A stretch of 64,000 nt of DNA from NCBI GenBank assembly GCA_964514305.1, contig CAZEQD010000002.1:24581-88580 (forward strand), given 5' to 3'. The notes under the pieces were generated by a model that saw nothing but the letters and a program-made list of their open reading frames with translations, did not search any database and was not told the origin of the DNA. This DNA comes from CAZEQD01 sp964514305 (GTDB lineage Bacteria; Acidobacteriota; Aminicenantia; Aminicenantales; Aminicenantaceae). Shown here piece by piece: positions 17,191-25,676 of the stretch; position 1 is the first letter of the stretch; each line of letters starts with the position of its first letter. The translations under genes and the position numbers were made by a program.

Positions 17191-18060
17191 TTATTTATAG
17201 ATATCCCGATGATACACTCTAATTTTATATCCCTTCTCGGTTAAATGATCCTTCAGTTCTTCAGCTATGACTACAGCCCTGTGCTTGCCTCCCGTACAAC
17301 CAATGGAAACATTAAGATAGCTCTTTCCTTCTTCAACAAAATTAGGCATTAAATAATCAATAAAATTAAAGAGTTTAGTTACAAAAGCTTTTGTTTCAGG
17401 CTTTTCCAGAACATAATCTCTGACATTTTTACTCTTACCGGTCTTATCTCTCAGTTGATCAATATAAAAAGGATTGGGCAGAAATCTTGTATCAAAAACT
17501 AAATCAGAATCAACTGGAAGGCCGTATTTGTAACCAAAACTAACAACTAAAACTTGGAGTTTAACTTCTCTTCTTACCAATAATCTGGTCGTCAGCATTT
17601 TTCTCAACTGGATAATACTGGTAGCTGAAGTATCAATAACATCATCAGCTAATTTTTTTATCCTTTCTAACCTTTTCCTTTCTAAAGCTATATTTTCCAA
17701 AACTGATTTTCTCTGGGCTAAGGGATGCGGACGTCTTGTCTCTTTAAATCGCTTAACAAGCGTTTCATCAGAGGCCTCAAGAAAAATTAATCTGGGTGAT
17801 ATTTTTTTCCTTATTCTTTTTAGCACTTTTGGAAATTCAGAAGTAAAACCGGCCTCTCTAATATCTACGACTAAGGCTACCTTGCTAATCTCAACTTCTT
17901 TTCTCATCCAGAGATTGACAAAATCAGGAATCAATTTGGCCGGCAAATTGTCCATGCAATAATAACCCAAATCTTCAAGAAAACGGCTGACAATTGTTTT
18001 ACCTGAACCAGATAATCCAGTTATAATCAGAAACCGGTCATTTCTCATTTCATTCTTCAT
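17191..18060 (-). CDS. rapZ: RNase adapter protein RapZ (YvcJ family P-loop protein)
   Basis: The 289-residue protein has a P-loop GLSGSGKT at about 15-22 and the conserved C-terminal motif GCTGGKHRAVV. In enterobacteria RapZ steers RNase E to the small RNA GlmZ and so controls GlmS and amino-sugar supply; in Bacillus YvcJ affects competence and morphology. Here it is the last gene of the recJ-to-rapZ operon, 4 bases after hprK. The neighbourhood of rpoN, hpf and ptsN matches E. coli, where rapZ follows the same genes. Its target in this organism is not known. Confidence 0.93.
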   Translation of the reverse strand: MKNEMRNDRFLIITGLSGSGKTIVSRFLEDLGYYCMDNLPAKLIPDFVNLWMRKEVEISKVALVVDIREAGFTSEFPKVLKRIRKKISPRLIFLEASDETLVKRFKETRRPHPLAQRKSVLENIALERKRLERIKKLADDVIDTSATSIIQLRKMLTTRLLVRREVKLQVLVVSFGYKYGLPVDSDLVFDTRFLPNPFYIDQLRDKTGKSKNVRDYVLEKPETKAFVTKLFNFIDYLMPNFVEEGKSYLNVSIGCTGGKHRAVVIAEELKDHLTEKGYKIRVYHRDIYK

Positions 18061-18064
18061 CTTA

Positions 18065-18622
18065 TTAGCGAGACGAAAGAACTCTATTTAGCTTTTTAGC
18101 TATTTCTTGAGGAGCAAAGTAACCTTTTTTTCTAAGGATATGGACTTTACAAGCTACTTCAATCAGAGTAGCAATATTCCTTCCTGGAGCCACTGGAATA
18201 TTGATTTGAGACACTTTCTGGCCTAAAAGTTCACCTTCCTCAGGAAACTCAACGCCCAGCCGGTCATATTCTTTGCCTTTTTTCCACTTCTTAAGGTTAA
18301 TAATTAAGCTGAGCTCAGCTTGGGCAGAAACCGCTTTAGGACCAAATATTTTTTTTATATTAATTATTCCTAATCCCCTAATTTCCATGAAATAGCGGCT
18401 GAGGCTGGGCGAGCTGCCCACTAATTTGCCTGCCCTTGTTCTCCTTAATTCTGTGACATCATCTGAGATAAAGCGGTGCCCCCTGCTAATGAGCTCTAAG
18501 GCACTTTCACTCTTGCCTATGCCGCTATCTCCTCTGATCAGAACACCGAGACCAAAAACTTTAAGTAATCCGCCAGAAATTGTTATTCGTTTAGCAGGGG
18601 TTTTATCCTGCCCGCTACTCAT
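18065..18622 (-). CDS. hprK: HPr kinase/phosphorylase, catalytic core only
   Basis: The 185-residue protein is the C-terminal kinase core of HprK, which phosphorylates or dephosphorylates HPr on serine. It has P-loop GDSGIGKSESALELI, the RGHRFISDDV metal site, and the HprK signature MEIRGLGIINIKKIFG. The N-terminal domain of about 130 residues found in full-length HprK (about 310) is absent, as in many proteobacterial versions. In the usual MHGVLV segment just before the P-loop the histidine aligns with serine (ITISGGLL), a change worth testing. The start overlaps ptsN by 8 bases and a GGAAG site precedes it, so a longer N-terminus is not hidden upstream in frame. Confidence 0.9.
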   Translation of the reverse strand: MSSGQDKTPAKRITISGGLLKVFGLGVLIRGDSGIGKSESALELISRGHRFISDDVTELRRTRAGKLVGSSPSLSRYFMEIRGLGIINIKKIFGPKAVSAQAELSLIINLKKWKKGKEYDRLGVEFPEEGELLGQKVSQINIPVAPGRNIATLIEVACKVHILRKKGYFAPQEIAKKLNRVLSSR

Positions 18623-19085
18623 TTAACTTTTCTTCTTCCTTTTGAATAATCTCCAGAATTGAGCTTATGCTTCTGGCCTCAAGTATTTTTTTGAGCAATG
18701 AATTTGATTTGCGGACAAGATGGGCAATGGCCGCTAATATTTGAAGATTCAAGCTAGGATTTTCAGGAGATGAAACAACCAGGAAAAAAATATGAGAAGG
18801 TTTGCCATCCAAAGAATAAAAATTAACTCCTTTCTTAGAAATAGCCAGGAGGACAATCGGATTTTTTACTCCCTTCATTTTGCAATGAGGAATAGCCACT
18901 CCTTGGCCGATAGCTGTACTTCCCAAGTTTTCCCTCTGGATAAGTTTCTCACATAATTCTTTATCTTTAGTAATCTTGTTCCTTTTTTTCAAAAAATCAA
19001 CCATCTCTTTCAGGACACCTTCTCTATCCTGATATTCCAGTTCGGGAATGATCATATCCTGAGGTAATAAATTATGAATTTTCAA
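18615..19085 (-). CDS. ptsN: PTS EIIA(Ntr)/fructose-type regulatory protein PtsN
   Basis: The 156-residue protein is an EIIA(Fru/Ntr) domain with the phosphorylation site in GVAIPHCKMKGV (His near 69). It matches PtsN in length (about 160) and position, lying between hpf and hprK in the rpoN operon. In other bacteria its phosphorylation state controls potassium transport, the stringent response and sigma-54-linked pathways. A Trk system lies elsewhere in this window, which could be a target; that link is inference only. Confidence 0.92.
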   Translation of the reverse strand: MKIHNLLPQDMIIPELEYQDREGVLKEMVDFLKKRNKITKDKELCEKLIQRENLGSTAIGQGVAIPHCKMKGVKNPIVLLAISKKGVNFYSLDGKPSHIFFLVVSSPENPSLNLQILAAIAHLVRKSNSLLKKILEARSISSILEIIQKEEEKLNE

Positions 19086-19103
19086 GGCAACCTCTCACTT
19101 TCT

Positions 19104-19625
19104 CTATTCAGGCTCTATAAAGCCCAAATTACCATCTTTTCGCCGATAAATAAATACCCATTTTTCTGAACCTGTTTTCCGAAAAGCAAAAACATCTTTT
19201 TGGCTCAAATTAAATTGCAGAATAGCTTCTTCAAGAGACATGGGTTTAAGAGAATAATCATTGCTTTTAATTATTCTCGGAGTTGGCTCTTCTTTTTCCG
19301 TTAATGTAAACAATTCTTTTTCTCTATTTTTTCTTCTTTTTCTTTCTCTTAGCTTTTCTATTTCCTTTTTTATTCTCTTTTCCAGATTATCAAAAGCTGC
19401 ACCTAAAGCAAACATCATATCTTGGGTCTCTTCGGCTGCATTAATGCTTATTCTTCTACTTTTGATGTTTATTTCAGCCTTATGGCGGTATTTTTCCACT
19501 GAAAGGATGATATCCGTTTCTATGGAAGAACCCAATATTTTTTCCAGGCCCTTTATTCTTCTTTGAGAGTACTTCCTAATATCGGGAGTAATTTGGGCAT
19601 GACGGGCTGTAAAATTGATAATCAT
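19104..19625 (-). CDS. hpf: Ribosome hibernation promoting factor, long form
   Basis: The 173-residue protein has the N-terminal HPF/RaiA domain (MIINFTARHAQITPDIRKY, about 1-100), a lysine/arginine-rich linker, and the C-terminal dimerisation domain (PMSLEEAILQFNLSQKDVF onward). Long HPF alone makes 100S ribosome dimers. I set the start at the ATG at 19625, which begins the conserved MIINF and has GGAGAG 8 bases upstream, rather than an ATG 18 bases earlier that lies in the rpoN tail. The 3' end of rpoN overlaps the start by 4 bases. It belongs to the rpoN-hpf-ptsN gene order seen in many proteobacteria. Confidence 0.92.
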   Translation of the reverse strand: MIINFTARHAQITPDIRKYSQRRIKGLEKILGSSIETDIILSVEKYRHKAEINIKSRRISINAAEETQDMMFALGAAFDNLEKRIKKEIEKLRERKRRKNREKELFTLTEKEEPTPRIIKSNDYSLKPMSLEEAILQFNLSQKDVFAFRKTGSEKWVFIYRRKDGNLGFIEPE

Positions 19626-21064
19626 TTTCTCTCCTCCATCCAATACCTCTTTTTTCTCACATGAGAAGGGGGGATATTTAACTGCATTCTATACTTAGCC
19701 ACTGTCCGTCGGGCAATTCTAAAGTTTTCTTTAGCTAAAATTTCACCTATTTCTATATCACTGAGAGGTCGTTTTTTATTCTCATGTTCAACCAGCTTTT
19801 TTATTTTTTCTTTGATTCTTAAGGATGATATCTCTTGGCCATAATCGCCCACCAGAGATTTATGAAAAAAATACTTAAGGGGAAAAACTCCTCGAGGGGT
19901 TAGCATATATTTATTAGCCACTACCCTGCCTACAGTTGATTCATGGACACCAATTTCTCGGGCTAATTCCATTAAAGTCAAAGGTTTTATAAACTCGATT
20001 CCTTTCTCTATAAAATCTTTCTGTTTGTCAACGATATATTTGGCCACTTTATAAATGGTCTGATTCCGTTGATCTAAACTCCGCAAGAACCAAAAAGCTT
20101 TTTTCATCCTATCTTTTAGGAATTTATAAGTTTCAGGGCTGTCCTGGGAGGCCCTGGCCAAAAGGCTTTTGTAATAACTATTGATTCTTATTCGAGGTAT
20201 CCCTTCATCATTCAAGGCTATTTTTAAGTCATTGCCTTCTTGGCTGACAATAATATCGGGAATTACATAGAATGTTTTTTCCTGGCTGTATTTTCTGCCT
20301 GGATTCGGATCCAATCTCTTAATAACTTCAAGATGATATTTTAGAGAGGAAAAAGGGATATTCAAGATTTTAGCCAATTGAGCATAATCAGCCTTTTCCA
20401 AAAGATGGAGATGGTTTTCTACTATCTGGCGGCTCACTTCATCTTCAAGCTGAAGATAGTCCATTTGAGTTAAAAGGGCCTCTTTTAGTGACAGACTCCC
20501 TACTCCTACAGGATCAAATTTTTTAATTTTCTCTCTTACTTTATTCACTTTGGCCAGAGTAGATTTTGTCTCCTGAGCTACCTCTTCTTCGGAAATAGTT
20601 AAATAGCCATCTTCATTGATGTTGCCTATGATATAGCGGGCAATTTCCTTCTCTTTCCGATCAAAAAAAGTTAAATTGGCCTGCCAGTTTAGATGATCCC
20701 AAAGAGAAGGACTCTTAGATACTACATTCTCTAAAGGAGGGGCTTCTCTGTGTTCTAAAAAAAAAGACCTAAAACCGTTGTCAAAATATTCCTGAAAGTA
20801 AGCCTCAAAGTCTTCTTCTTCAACTTCCTTTGACTCCTTTTCCTCAGCTATTTCTTCCTGCGATTTGAGAGGAAGAGCTTCTTCATTCGTCTTTTCAGCT
20901 GTCTCATCTTCTACCTCCAGCATCGGATTCTGGGAAAGCTCTGCATCGATAATTTCTATGAGCTCCATATTAGTCAGAGGCAGGAGCTTGATTGCTTGTT
21001 GTAAAGCAGGGGCCAAGATTAACTTCTGAACCTGCCGCTGGTCTAAACGCTGTTTTAAGGCCAT
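19622..21064 (-). CDS. rpoN: RNA polymerase sigma-54 factor
   Basis: Sigma-54 directs polymerase to -12/-24 promoters and needs an AAA+ activator. The 480-residue protein has region I rich in Gln and Leu (ALKQRLDQRQVQKLIL, 2-17), an acidic region II (about 70-100), a core-binding domain, a helix-turn-helix near 360-385 and the RpoN box ARRTVAKYR near 455. The ATG at 21064 has GGAAG 5 bases upstream and is preferred over a TTG four codons earlier. It lies between lptB and hpf, a conserved context. No enhancer-binding activator gene lies in the window. Confidence 0.95.
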   Translation of the reverse strand: MALKQRLDQRQVQKLILAPALQQAIKLLPLTNMELIEIIDAELSQNPMLEVEDETAEKTNEEALPLKSQEEIAEEKESKEVEEEDFEAYFQEYFDNGFRSFFLEHREAPPLENVVSKSPSLWDHLNWQANLTFFDRKEKEIARYIIGNINEDGYLTISEEEVAQETKSTLAKVNKVREKIKKFDPVGVGSLSLKEALLTQMDYLQLEDEVSRQIVENHLHLLEKADYAQLAKILNIPFSSLKYHLEVIKRLDPNPGRKYSQEKTFYVIPDIIVSQEGNDLKIALNDEGIPRIRINSYYKSLLARASQDSPETYKFLKDRMKKAFWFLRSLDQRNQTIYKVAKYIVDKQKDFIEKGIEFIKPLTLMELAREIGVHESTVGRVVANKYMLTPRGVFPLKYFFHKSLVGDYGQEISSLRIKEKIKKLVEHENKKRPLSDIEIGEILAKENFRIARRTVAKYRMQLNIPPSHVRKKRYWMEERK

Positions 21065-21096
21065 TTTTCTTCCCAAATTGAAATCAAATAATAAAA

Positions 21097-21825
21097 CTAA
21101 TCAAGAGAAAAATCATCTCCTAAATAGCTTCTTCTAACATTTTCTGAGGAAACCAGTTCTTGAGGGGTTCCAGCCAGTAATATCTTCCCCTTATCTATGA
21201 TGTAAGCTCTCTCTGTTATTTTAAGTGTTTCTCTTACACTATGATCAGTTACGAGCAAACCCAGGCCTTTCTCTTTTAAAGAGAAAATAATTTTATGTAA
21301 ATCAGAAATGGCCAAAGGATCAATTCCTGTAAAAGGCTCGTCCAAAAGAAGGAATTGAGGTTTGGTGATCAAAGCTCTGGCAATTTCCAATCTGCGTCTC
21401 TCTCCTCCAGAAAGAGTATAGGCTTTAGCTTTAGCTAATTTATCCAGTCCAAACTCCTTCATTACTTTCTTTAAATCTCCATTCTTTTTAAACTGAGTAT
21501 CTCCAGAGGCTTCTATAATAGACAACAAGTTCTCTTCTACTGTTAAGCCTCTAAAGGCCGAAGGTTCTTGAGGGAGAAGCGATAATCCTCTCCTGGCTCT
21601 AATGTACATAGGATAATCTGTAATATCTTCTCCATTTAAATAAATTTTACCTTTATCCTGGGAAATGACACCTAAAATCATGGAAAAAGTAGTTGTCTTG
21701 CCAGCGCCATTGGGCCCCAAGAGGCCAACGACTTCTCCCTTATTTACTTTAATTGAAACATTATCAACTACTACTTTATGGTGATAACTTTTTTCGAGCC
21801 CAACTGCTTCTAAACAATATTTCAT
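21097..21825 (-). CDS. lptB: LPS export ABC transporter ATP-binding protein LptB
   Basis: LptB powers extraction of LPS from the inner membrane. The 242-residue ATPase has Walker A GPNGAGKTT at about 37-45, signature LSGGERRRLEIARAL, Walker B FLLLDEPFTGID and the switch His in LVTDHSVRET. Length and motif spacing match LptB (241). It follows the LptC/OstA-like gene by 3 bases and precedes rpoN, as in many diderms. LptF and LptG, the membrane subunits, are not in this window. Confidence 0.95.
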   Translation of the reverse strand: MKYCLEAVGLEKSYHHKVVVDNVSIKVNKGEVVGLLGPNGAGKTTTFSMILGVISQDKGKIYLNGEDITDYPMYIRARRGLSLLPQEPSAFRGLTVEENLLSIIEASGDTQFKKNGDLKKVMKEFGLDKLAKAKAYTLSGGERRRLEIARALITKPQFLLLDEPFTGIDPLAISDLHKIIFSLKEKGLGLLVTDHSVRETLKITERAYIIDKGKILLAGTPQELVSSENVRRSYLGDDFSLD

Positions 21826-21828
21826 TTC

Positions 21829-23706
21829 TCACGATTTTATAATGGTAACCGACCTCTCCCGCTCTTTATTTTCAACGACGATTCTACCATCGGCCATATA
21901 AAAAGTCAATTTGTCCCCCTCAATCCTTCCCTTATTTTTATCTATCAGAACGGGATTTCCAGTAAGGATAATTGTCTCTCGTACCAGGTTATATTGGGCC
22001 TCATTTCCCTGTCCTTGACTTTCATTCTGGATGACTACTACTTCTCCTTTAGCCTTAACACTTTCCATTGCGCCCTCCCCTTTTTTCAGATTTACTATGA
22101 TGGATCGAGCCGAAAGAGAGTTGTTTTTTACTTTTAGATAACACTTCCCTCCATAGCTAAGAAAACCTTGATCTCGCTCATAATTTAAGGTCTCCCCCCC
22201 AATCTCCATTTCTTCTTCTCCTCCCTTCTGGGGCTGGTAAGGGATAATCGTTTTTACGTTTCCTAAAGCAGAAATCTCTCCTTCTTCCTCCATAAGGGAA
22301 ACCTCATCGGCTATCAGTGTTTTCTTTTCCTGCCACATTCTGACTTTCTCCTTAAAAAGGAAACGCTTCTCTTCTTCTAAATATCTCATTTCCTGAGCTG
22401 AAATAAAAACAGGTTTTTCTTTAGAAAAAAAGCCAAAAGCTTTTTCTTTTCCAGATTTAAGCCGGAAAGCAGTTTTGACGTCTCTTTTTAATGTCAAATT
22501 ACCGTTATCCAAAACCATCTCCATCTCATCTCCGTAAATTTTGTTCTGGCTAAAGACAATACTGGGCTTAAATTTCTCTTTTCCTCTCACCTCCAGAGTG
22601 TTGGAGTCTTCAGACATTGACATCATTTCACCTTCAATAATTCTCAGCTCTTTAGAATCCTTTTTCTTTTCTGTTATTTTTGCCTTTTTCTGGGCTTTAA
22701 AGGCAGTTAGCTCTCCTCTACGGTTGAAGATAAAACTAAGGTTTTCACCCTGAATCAAAGTATATTCATTCTCGGAAGAAATAAATTTAAAAAGGCAACT
22801 ACCCTGGGCATCAACAGCTTTAATCTTAGGGAGGTCAATAAATCCCTGAATTACTATCTGCTCTCCTTCGACTTCTCTTTTTGCACTAGAAGGAATGAGG
22901 AAATTTTTGCCGGCCACAACTTGTTCTCCTTCGGAGATAAGAGAAGACCTTACTTTACCTCTAAGAATAACGTTTTTTATCTGCTGTTCATCATCAGACA
23001 ACTCAAATAGGGCCTGTTTAGCTGTTGCCTTGCTTTTTCCTTGAAATATCTGGACATCACCTTCTATAGTTCCCTTTTTTGTTTTACGACTGTAATCAAA
23101 TCTTTTGCTTTTAATCAAAAAGGGTTGAGAGTTTTCTATACGGGGCTTTACTACAAGTTCCACTTTTTCTCCAAGTTCAAGTTTTTCCTTATTCATTAAA
23201 TAGAGAAGCTTGAGCGCAGAACCAGAAAAAACTGGAGAGGTAAACTGAGTTTTTTTCTCACTTCGAAATGTTTCTTTCTTGCTGCTGTAACTTAGAGAAG
23301 AAGACTTGATGATGAGATCTTTGAATTTGATAGTAGCTTCCCCAGAAAGAAAGAAGTGATTACCTTTTTTATCATAAATAATCTGTTGGGCATAAAGGTA
23401 AATATCTTGACCTTCACTTTTTTTGAAAAAAATAACTTCAACATTTCCCTCTAAATGATACTTTTTGTCCTCTCCTATATAATGCTTATCAGCCCTAACT
23501 TTAAAATTACCTTTTTCCCCTTTAACCTCAAAATGCTCAATTTTTTCCTTCTTTTCTATTTTTTGAGAAGAGATAATTTCTTTTTCAAGAGGAGGTTTGG
23601 GCTTTCGTTTAAAATGAGTTATAAAGTTCCAACCGATTAAGACTAGAATGACTATTAAGAAAAGGACAGCCAGCAGCTGCATCGTTCTTTTCTGATTGAT
23701 TTTCAT
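21829..23706 (-). CDS. Large LptC/OstA (LptA)-domain periplasmic LPS-export protein
   Basis: The 625-residue protein has one N-terminal membrane helix (about 9-26, LLAVLFLIVILVLIGWNFI) followed by a long beta-rich region with many OstA/LptA-type repeats such as KYHLEGNVEV, KGTIEGDVQIFQGKSKA, KNVILRGKV and ISALGNVKT. An LptC-like section (about 50-160) is followed by two or three further jellyroll-type segments. This would make a single membrane-anchored bridge where E. coli has separate LptC (191) and LptA (185). It lies directly upstream of lptB in the operon. The domain count is my reading of repeat patterns; the fused LptC-LptA role is inference. Confidence 0.8.
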   Translation of the reverse strand: MKINQKRTMQLLAVLFLIVILVLIGWNFITHFKRKPKPPLEKEIISSQKIEKKEKIEHFEVKGEKGNFKVRADKHYIGEDKKYHLEGNVEVIFFKKSEGQDIYLYAQQIIYDKKGNHFFLSGEATIKFKDLIIKSSSLSYSSKKETFRSEKKTQFTSPVFSGSALKLLYLMNKEKLELGEKVELVVKPRIENSQPFLIKSKRFDYSRKTKKGTIEGDVQIFQGKSKATAKQALFELSDDEQQIKNVILRGKVRSSLISEGEQVVAGKNFLIPSSAKREVEGEQIVIQGFIDLPKIKAVDAQGSCLFKFISSENEYTLIQGENLSFIFNRRGELTAFKAQKKAKITEKKKDSKELRIIEGEMMSMSEDSNTLEVRGKEKFKPSIVFSQNKIYGDEMEMVLDNGNLTLKRDVKTAFRLKSGKEKAFGFFSKEKPVFISAQEMRYLEEEKRFLFKEKVRMWQEKKTLIADEVSLMEEEGEISALGNVKTIIPYQPQKGGEEEMEIGGETLNYERDQGFLSYGGKCYLKVKNNSLSARSIIVNLKKGEGAMESVKAKGEVVVIQNESQGQGNEAQYNLVRETIILTGNPVLIDKNKGRIEGDKLTFYMADGRIVVENKERERSVTIIKS

Positions 23707-23723
23707 TTTCCCAAATGACGGAT

Positions 23724-25415
23724 TTAAAATTTGATGTCTTCTACAGCCAGTGAAATTTTATCTTCACCTAAATATCGGGAAAATTGAAGAGAATAAACCA
23801 GATCTATCCTCTCTCCTCTAAACAGAGTTTCGGCCCAGTCTCCTCTTCCCCAGGCTAAAGCTTCGAATATTCTATTTTTTTGTTTGAGCCATAGTTTAGA
23901 ATGTTTTCCTTGAAGCTTTTGAGGTTGAGCTATGATTTCTGCTCCTCTAGTTAAAAAAAATGGTTTGGGATTGCCGATGCCAAAAGGAGCTAACAGCCAA
24001 TATTTATCAAGGAACGAAGAGCTGAGTTCTGAGAAATTCAACTCGGCATCAATATAAATTTTTCTTTTCAAATCTTCGGCAGTCAGCCTGCTCTCAGCAT
24101 AGGAATTAACAGCTTGTTTGAGAGTAAGAATTTTTTCTCTTTCTAACTCACAACCTACGGCTAAGGTGTGCCCGCCATAACTAATAAATAAATCTTTATA
24201 TTCGTCCAAACAATTGATTAAAGGGAATTCTTTTATACTTCTGCCCGAGCCGTAAGCATGGCTGTCTTTATAGGCGAAAAGAAGAACGGGGCGGTGGAAT
24301 TTATCTTTGAGCTTGGAGGCCACAATACCGATTATCCCCCGATGCCATTGCTCACAACCCATTACCAGAAATCTATAACGCTGGTCAAGCTGGCGGGATT
24401 TTATTCTATTTAGAGCCTGATTATATATATTTTCTTCTATTCTTTGCCTCTTGGAATTCATAGTATCCAAGGAGCGAGCCAACTCTTCAGCCTCCTGGAA
24501 AGATTCTGCAAAGAACAGCTTAACAGCCTGGTCTGCTTCTCCCATTCTGCCGGCGGCATTAATTCTTGGTCCTAAGCGGAAACCTACATCTCCTACTGAA
24601 ATCTTTTTTCCTCTCAGCCGGCATATATCCAACAAAGAGTTTAAACCTATATTTGAAGTTCCATCTAAATTTTCAAGACCAAATTTTACAAGTAACCTGT
24701 TCTCCCCCCTTAACTCGGCTACATCAGCTATAGTAGCAATCGAGACCATCTTAAGGTAAGAAGAAAGCTGAGAAGACCTTTGATAGCCATCCAGAAGAGC
24801 CTGAATCAATTTAAAAACAACACCAACTCCGGCTAGCCTGTTATCCGGATAGCCACAATCAGGCAGAACCGGATTAAGAATGGCCAAAGCTGAAGGCAAT
24901 TCAGAACCAGGCTGATGATGGTCGCTGATAATCACATCAATTCCTTTCCTCCTGGCCTGGCTAACAAAACGGGTGGCTTTTATTCCACAATCAACACTTA
25001 TCACCAACCTGGCTTGGTTCTTCTCGACAATGTCCATATATTTTTCTTTAATTCCATAGCCATCTTTGAGCCGATTGGGAATAAAATAGCTCACTTCTGC
25101 GCCTAAAGACTGCAGCGCCTTTGTTAGAATCACGATAGAAAGAATGCCATCTACATCATAATCCCCAAAAATTAATATCTTTTCTCTCCTGACAATAGCT
25201 TCTTTTACTCTTTTTACCGCCTTTCTCATATCTTTCATTTGATACGGGTTATGCAAATCGTCTAAAGAAAGGTAAAGAAAATTAGAAGCTTTCTCTGGAT
25301 CAGAAATTCTCCGATTTACTAAAACTTTAGAAATAGCCAAGGGTAGTCCTAATTCGGCTGAAATTCTTTCAGCCTGTTGGCCAGAAGGGTAAATTATCCA
25401 AATTGTTTCCTGCAT
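23724..25415 (-). CDS. recJ: Single-stranded-DNA-specific exonuclease RecJ
   Basis: RecJ is a 5'-3' exonuclease on single-stranded DNA in recombination and mismatch repair. The 563-residue protein has the DHH phosphoesterase motifs FGDYDVDGIL, ISVDCGIKA, DVIISDHHQPG and a DHHA1 region with SYGGHTLAVG, followed by the C-terminal OB-like domain. Length matches RecJ (about 560-580). It is the first gene of the run that continues through lptC-like, lptB, rpoN, hpf, ptsN, hprK and rapZ, with gaps of 4-38 bases. It is divergent from ftsY. Confidence 0.94.
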   Translation of the reverse strand: MQETIWIIYPSGQQAERISAELGLPLAISKVLVNRRISDPEKASNFLYLSLDDLHNPYQMKDMRKAVKRVKEAIVRREKILIFGDYDVDGILSIVILTKALQSLGAEVSYFIPNRLKDGYGIKEKYMDIVEKNQARLVISVDCGIKATRFVSQARRKGIDVIISDHHQPGSELPSALAILNPVLPDCGYPDNRLAGVGVVFKLIQALLDGYQRSSQLSSYLKMVSIATIADVAELRGENRLLVKFGLENLDGTSNIGLNSLLDICRLRGKKISVGDVGFRLGPRINAAGRMGEADQAVKLFFAESFQEAEELARSLDTMNSKRQRIEENIYNQALNRIKSRQLDQRYRFLVMGCEQWHRGIIGIVASKLKDKFHRPVLLFAYKDSHAYGSGRSIKEFPLINCLDEYKDLFISYGGHTLAVGCELEREKILTLKQAVNSYAESRLTAEDLKRKIYIDAELNFSELSSSFLDKYWLLAPFGIGNPKPFFLTRGAEIIAQPQKLQGKHSKLWLKQKNRIFEALAWGRGDWAETLFRGERIDLVYSLQFSRYLGEDKISLAVEDIKF

Positions 25416-25502
25416 TTAGGTCTAAATTTAACATAACTCTTTCCATTCCACAACTACGAAACTCAGTCTCTGGCCATGTATTTTTTCCTTTAGTTTTTTA
25501 AC

Positions 25503-25529
25503 GGTCTTTTGAGGACAGCAGACCCTACA
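25503..25529 (+). repeat. Short REP-like hairpin, member 1
   Basis: GGTCT (25503-25507) pairs with AGACC (25520-25524) around TTTGAGGACAGC, followed by CTACA. Two others of the same layout, at 25565 and 40685, keep the GGACA centre and the trailing YTACA while the stem bases change together, as expected for a selected hairpin. Confidence 0.5.
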
Positions 25530-25564
25530 TTTATTTTTCACCTTTTTTGCCTATTTGTCCTGCA

Positions 25565-25590
25565 GCCCGTTAAGGACAATGGGCCCTACA
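25565..25590 (+). repeat. Short REP-like hairpin, member 2
   Basis: GCCC (25565-25568) pairs with GGGC (25581-25584) around GTTAAGGACAAT, followed by CCTACA. It is 36 bases after member 1, in the gap between the divergent recJ and ftsY genes. It resembles a widespread class of short intergenic palindromes followed by CTACA. Confidence 0.5.
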
Positions 25591-25676
25591 TTACTCCTCA
25601 CTCCTCACTGGCATGTATTAAGGAGTTGGCGGGCTGGATTGACTTTAAAAAATGTGAAAAATATAATGGAAAGACG

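Noticed and set aside
25509..25676. N-terminal extension of FtsY by 56 residues
   Set aside because: It covers two REP-like hairpins, has no ribosome site and does not resemble an FtsY A-domain; the ATG at 25677 has a GGAAAG site.
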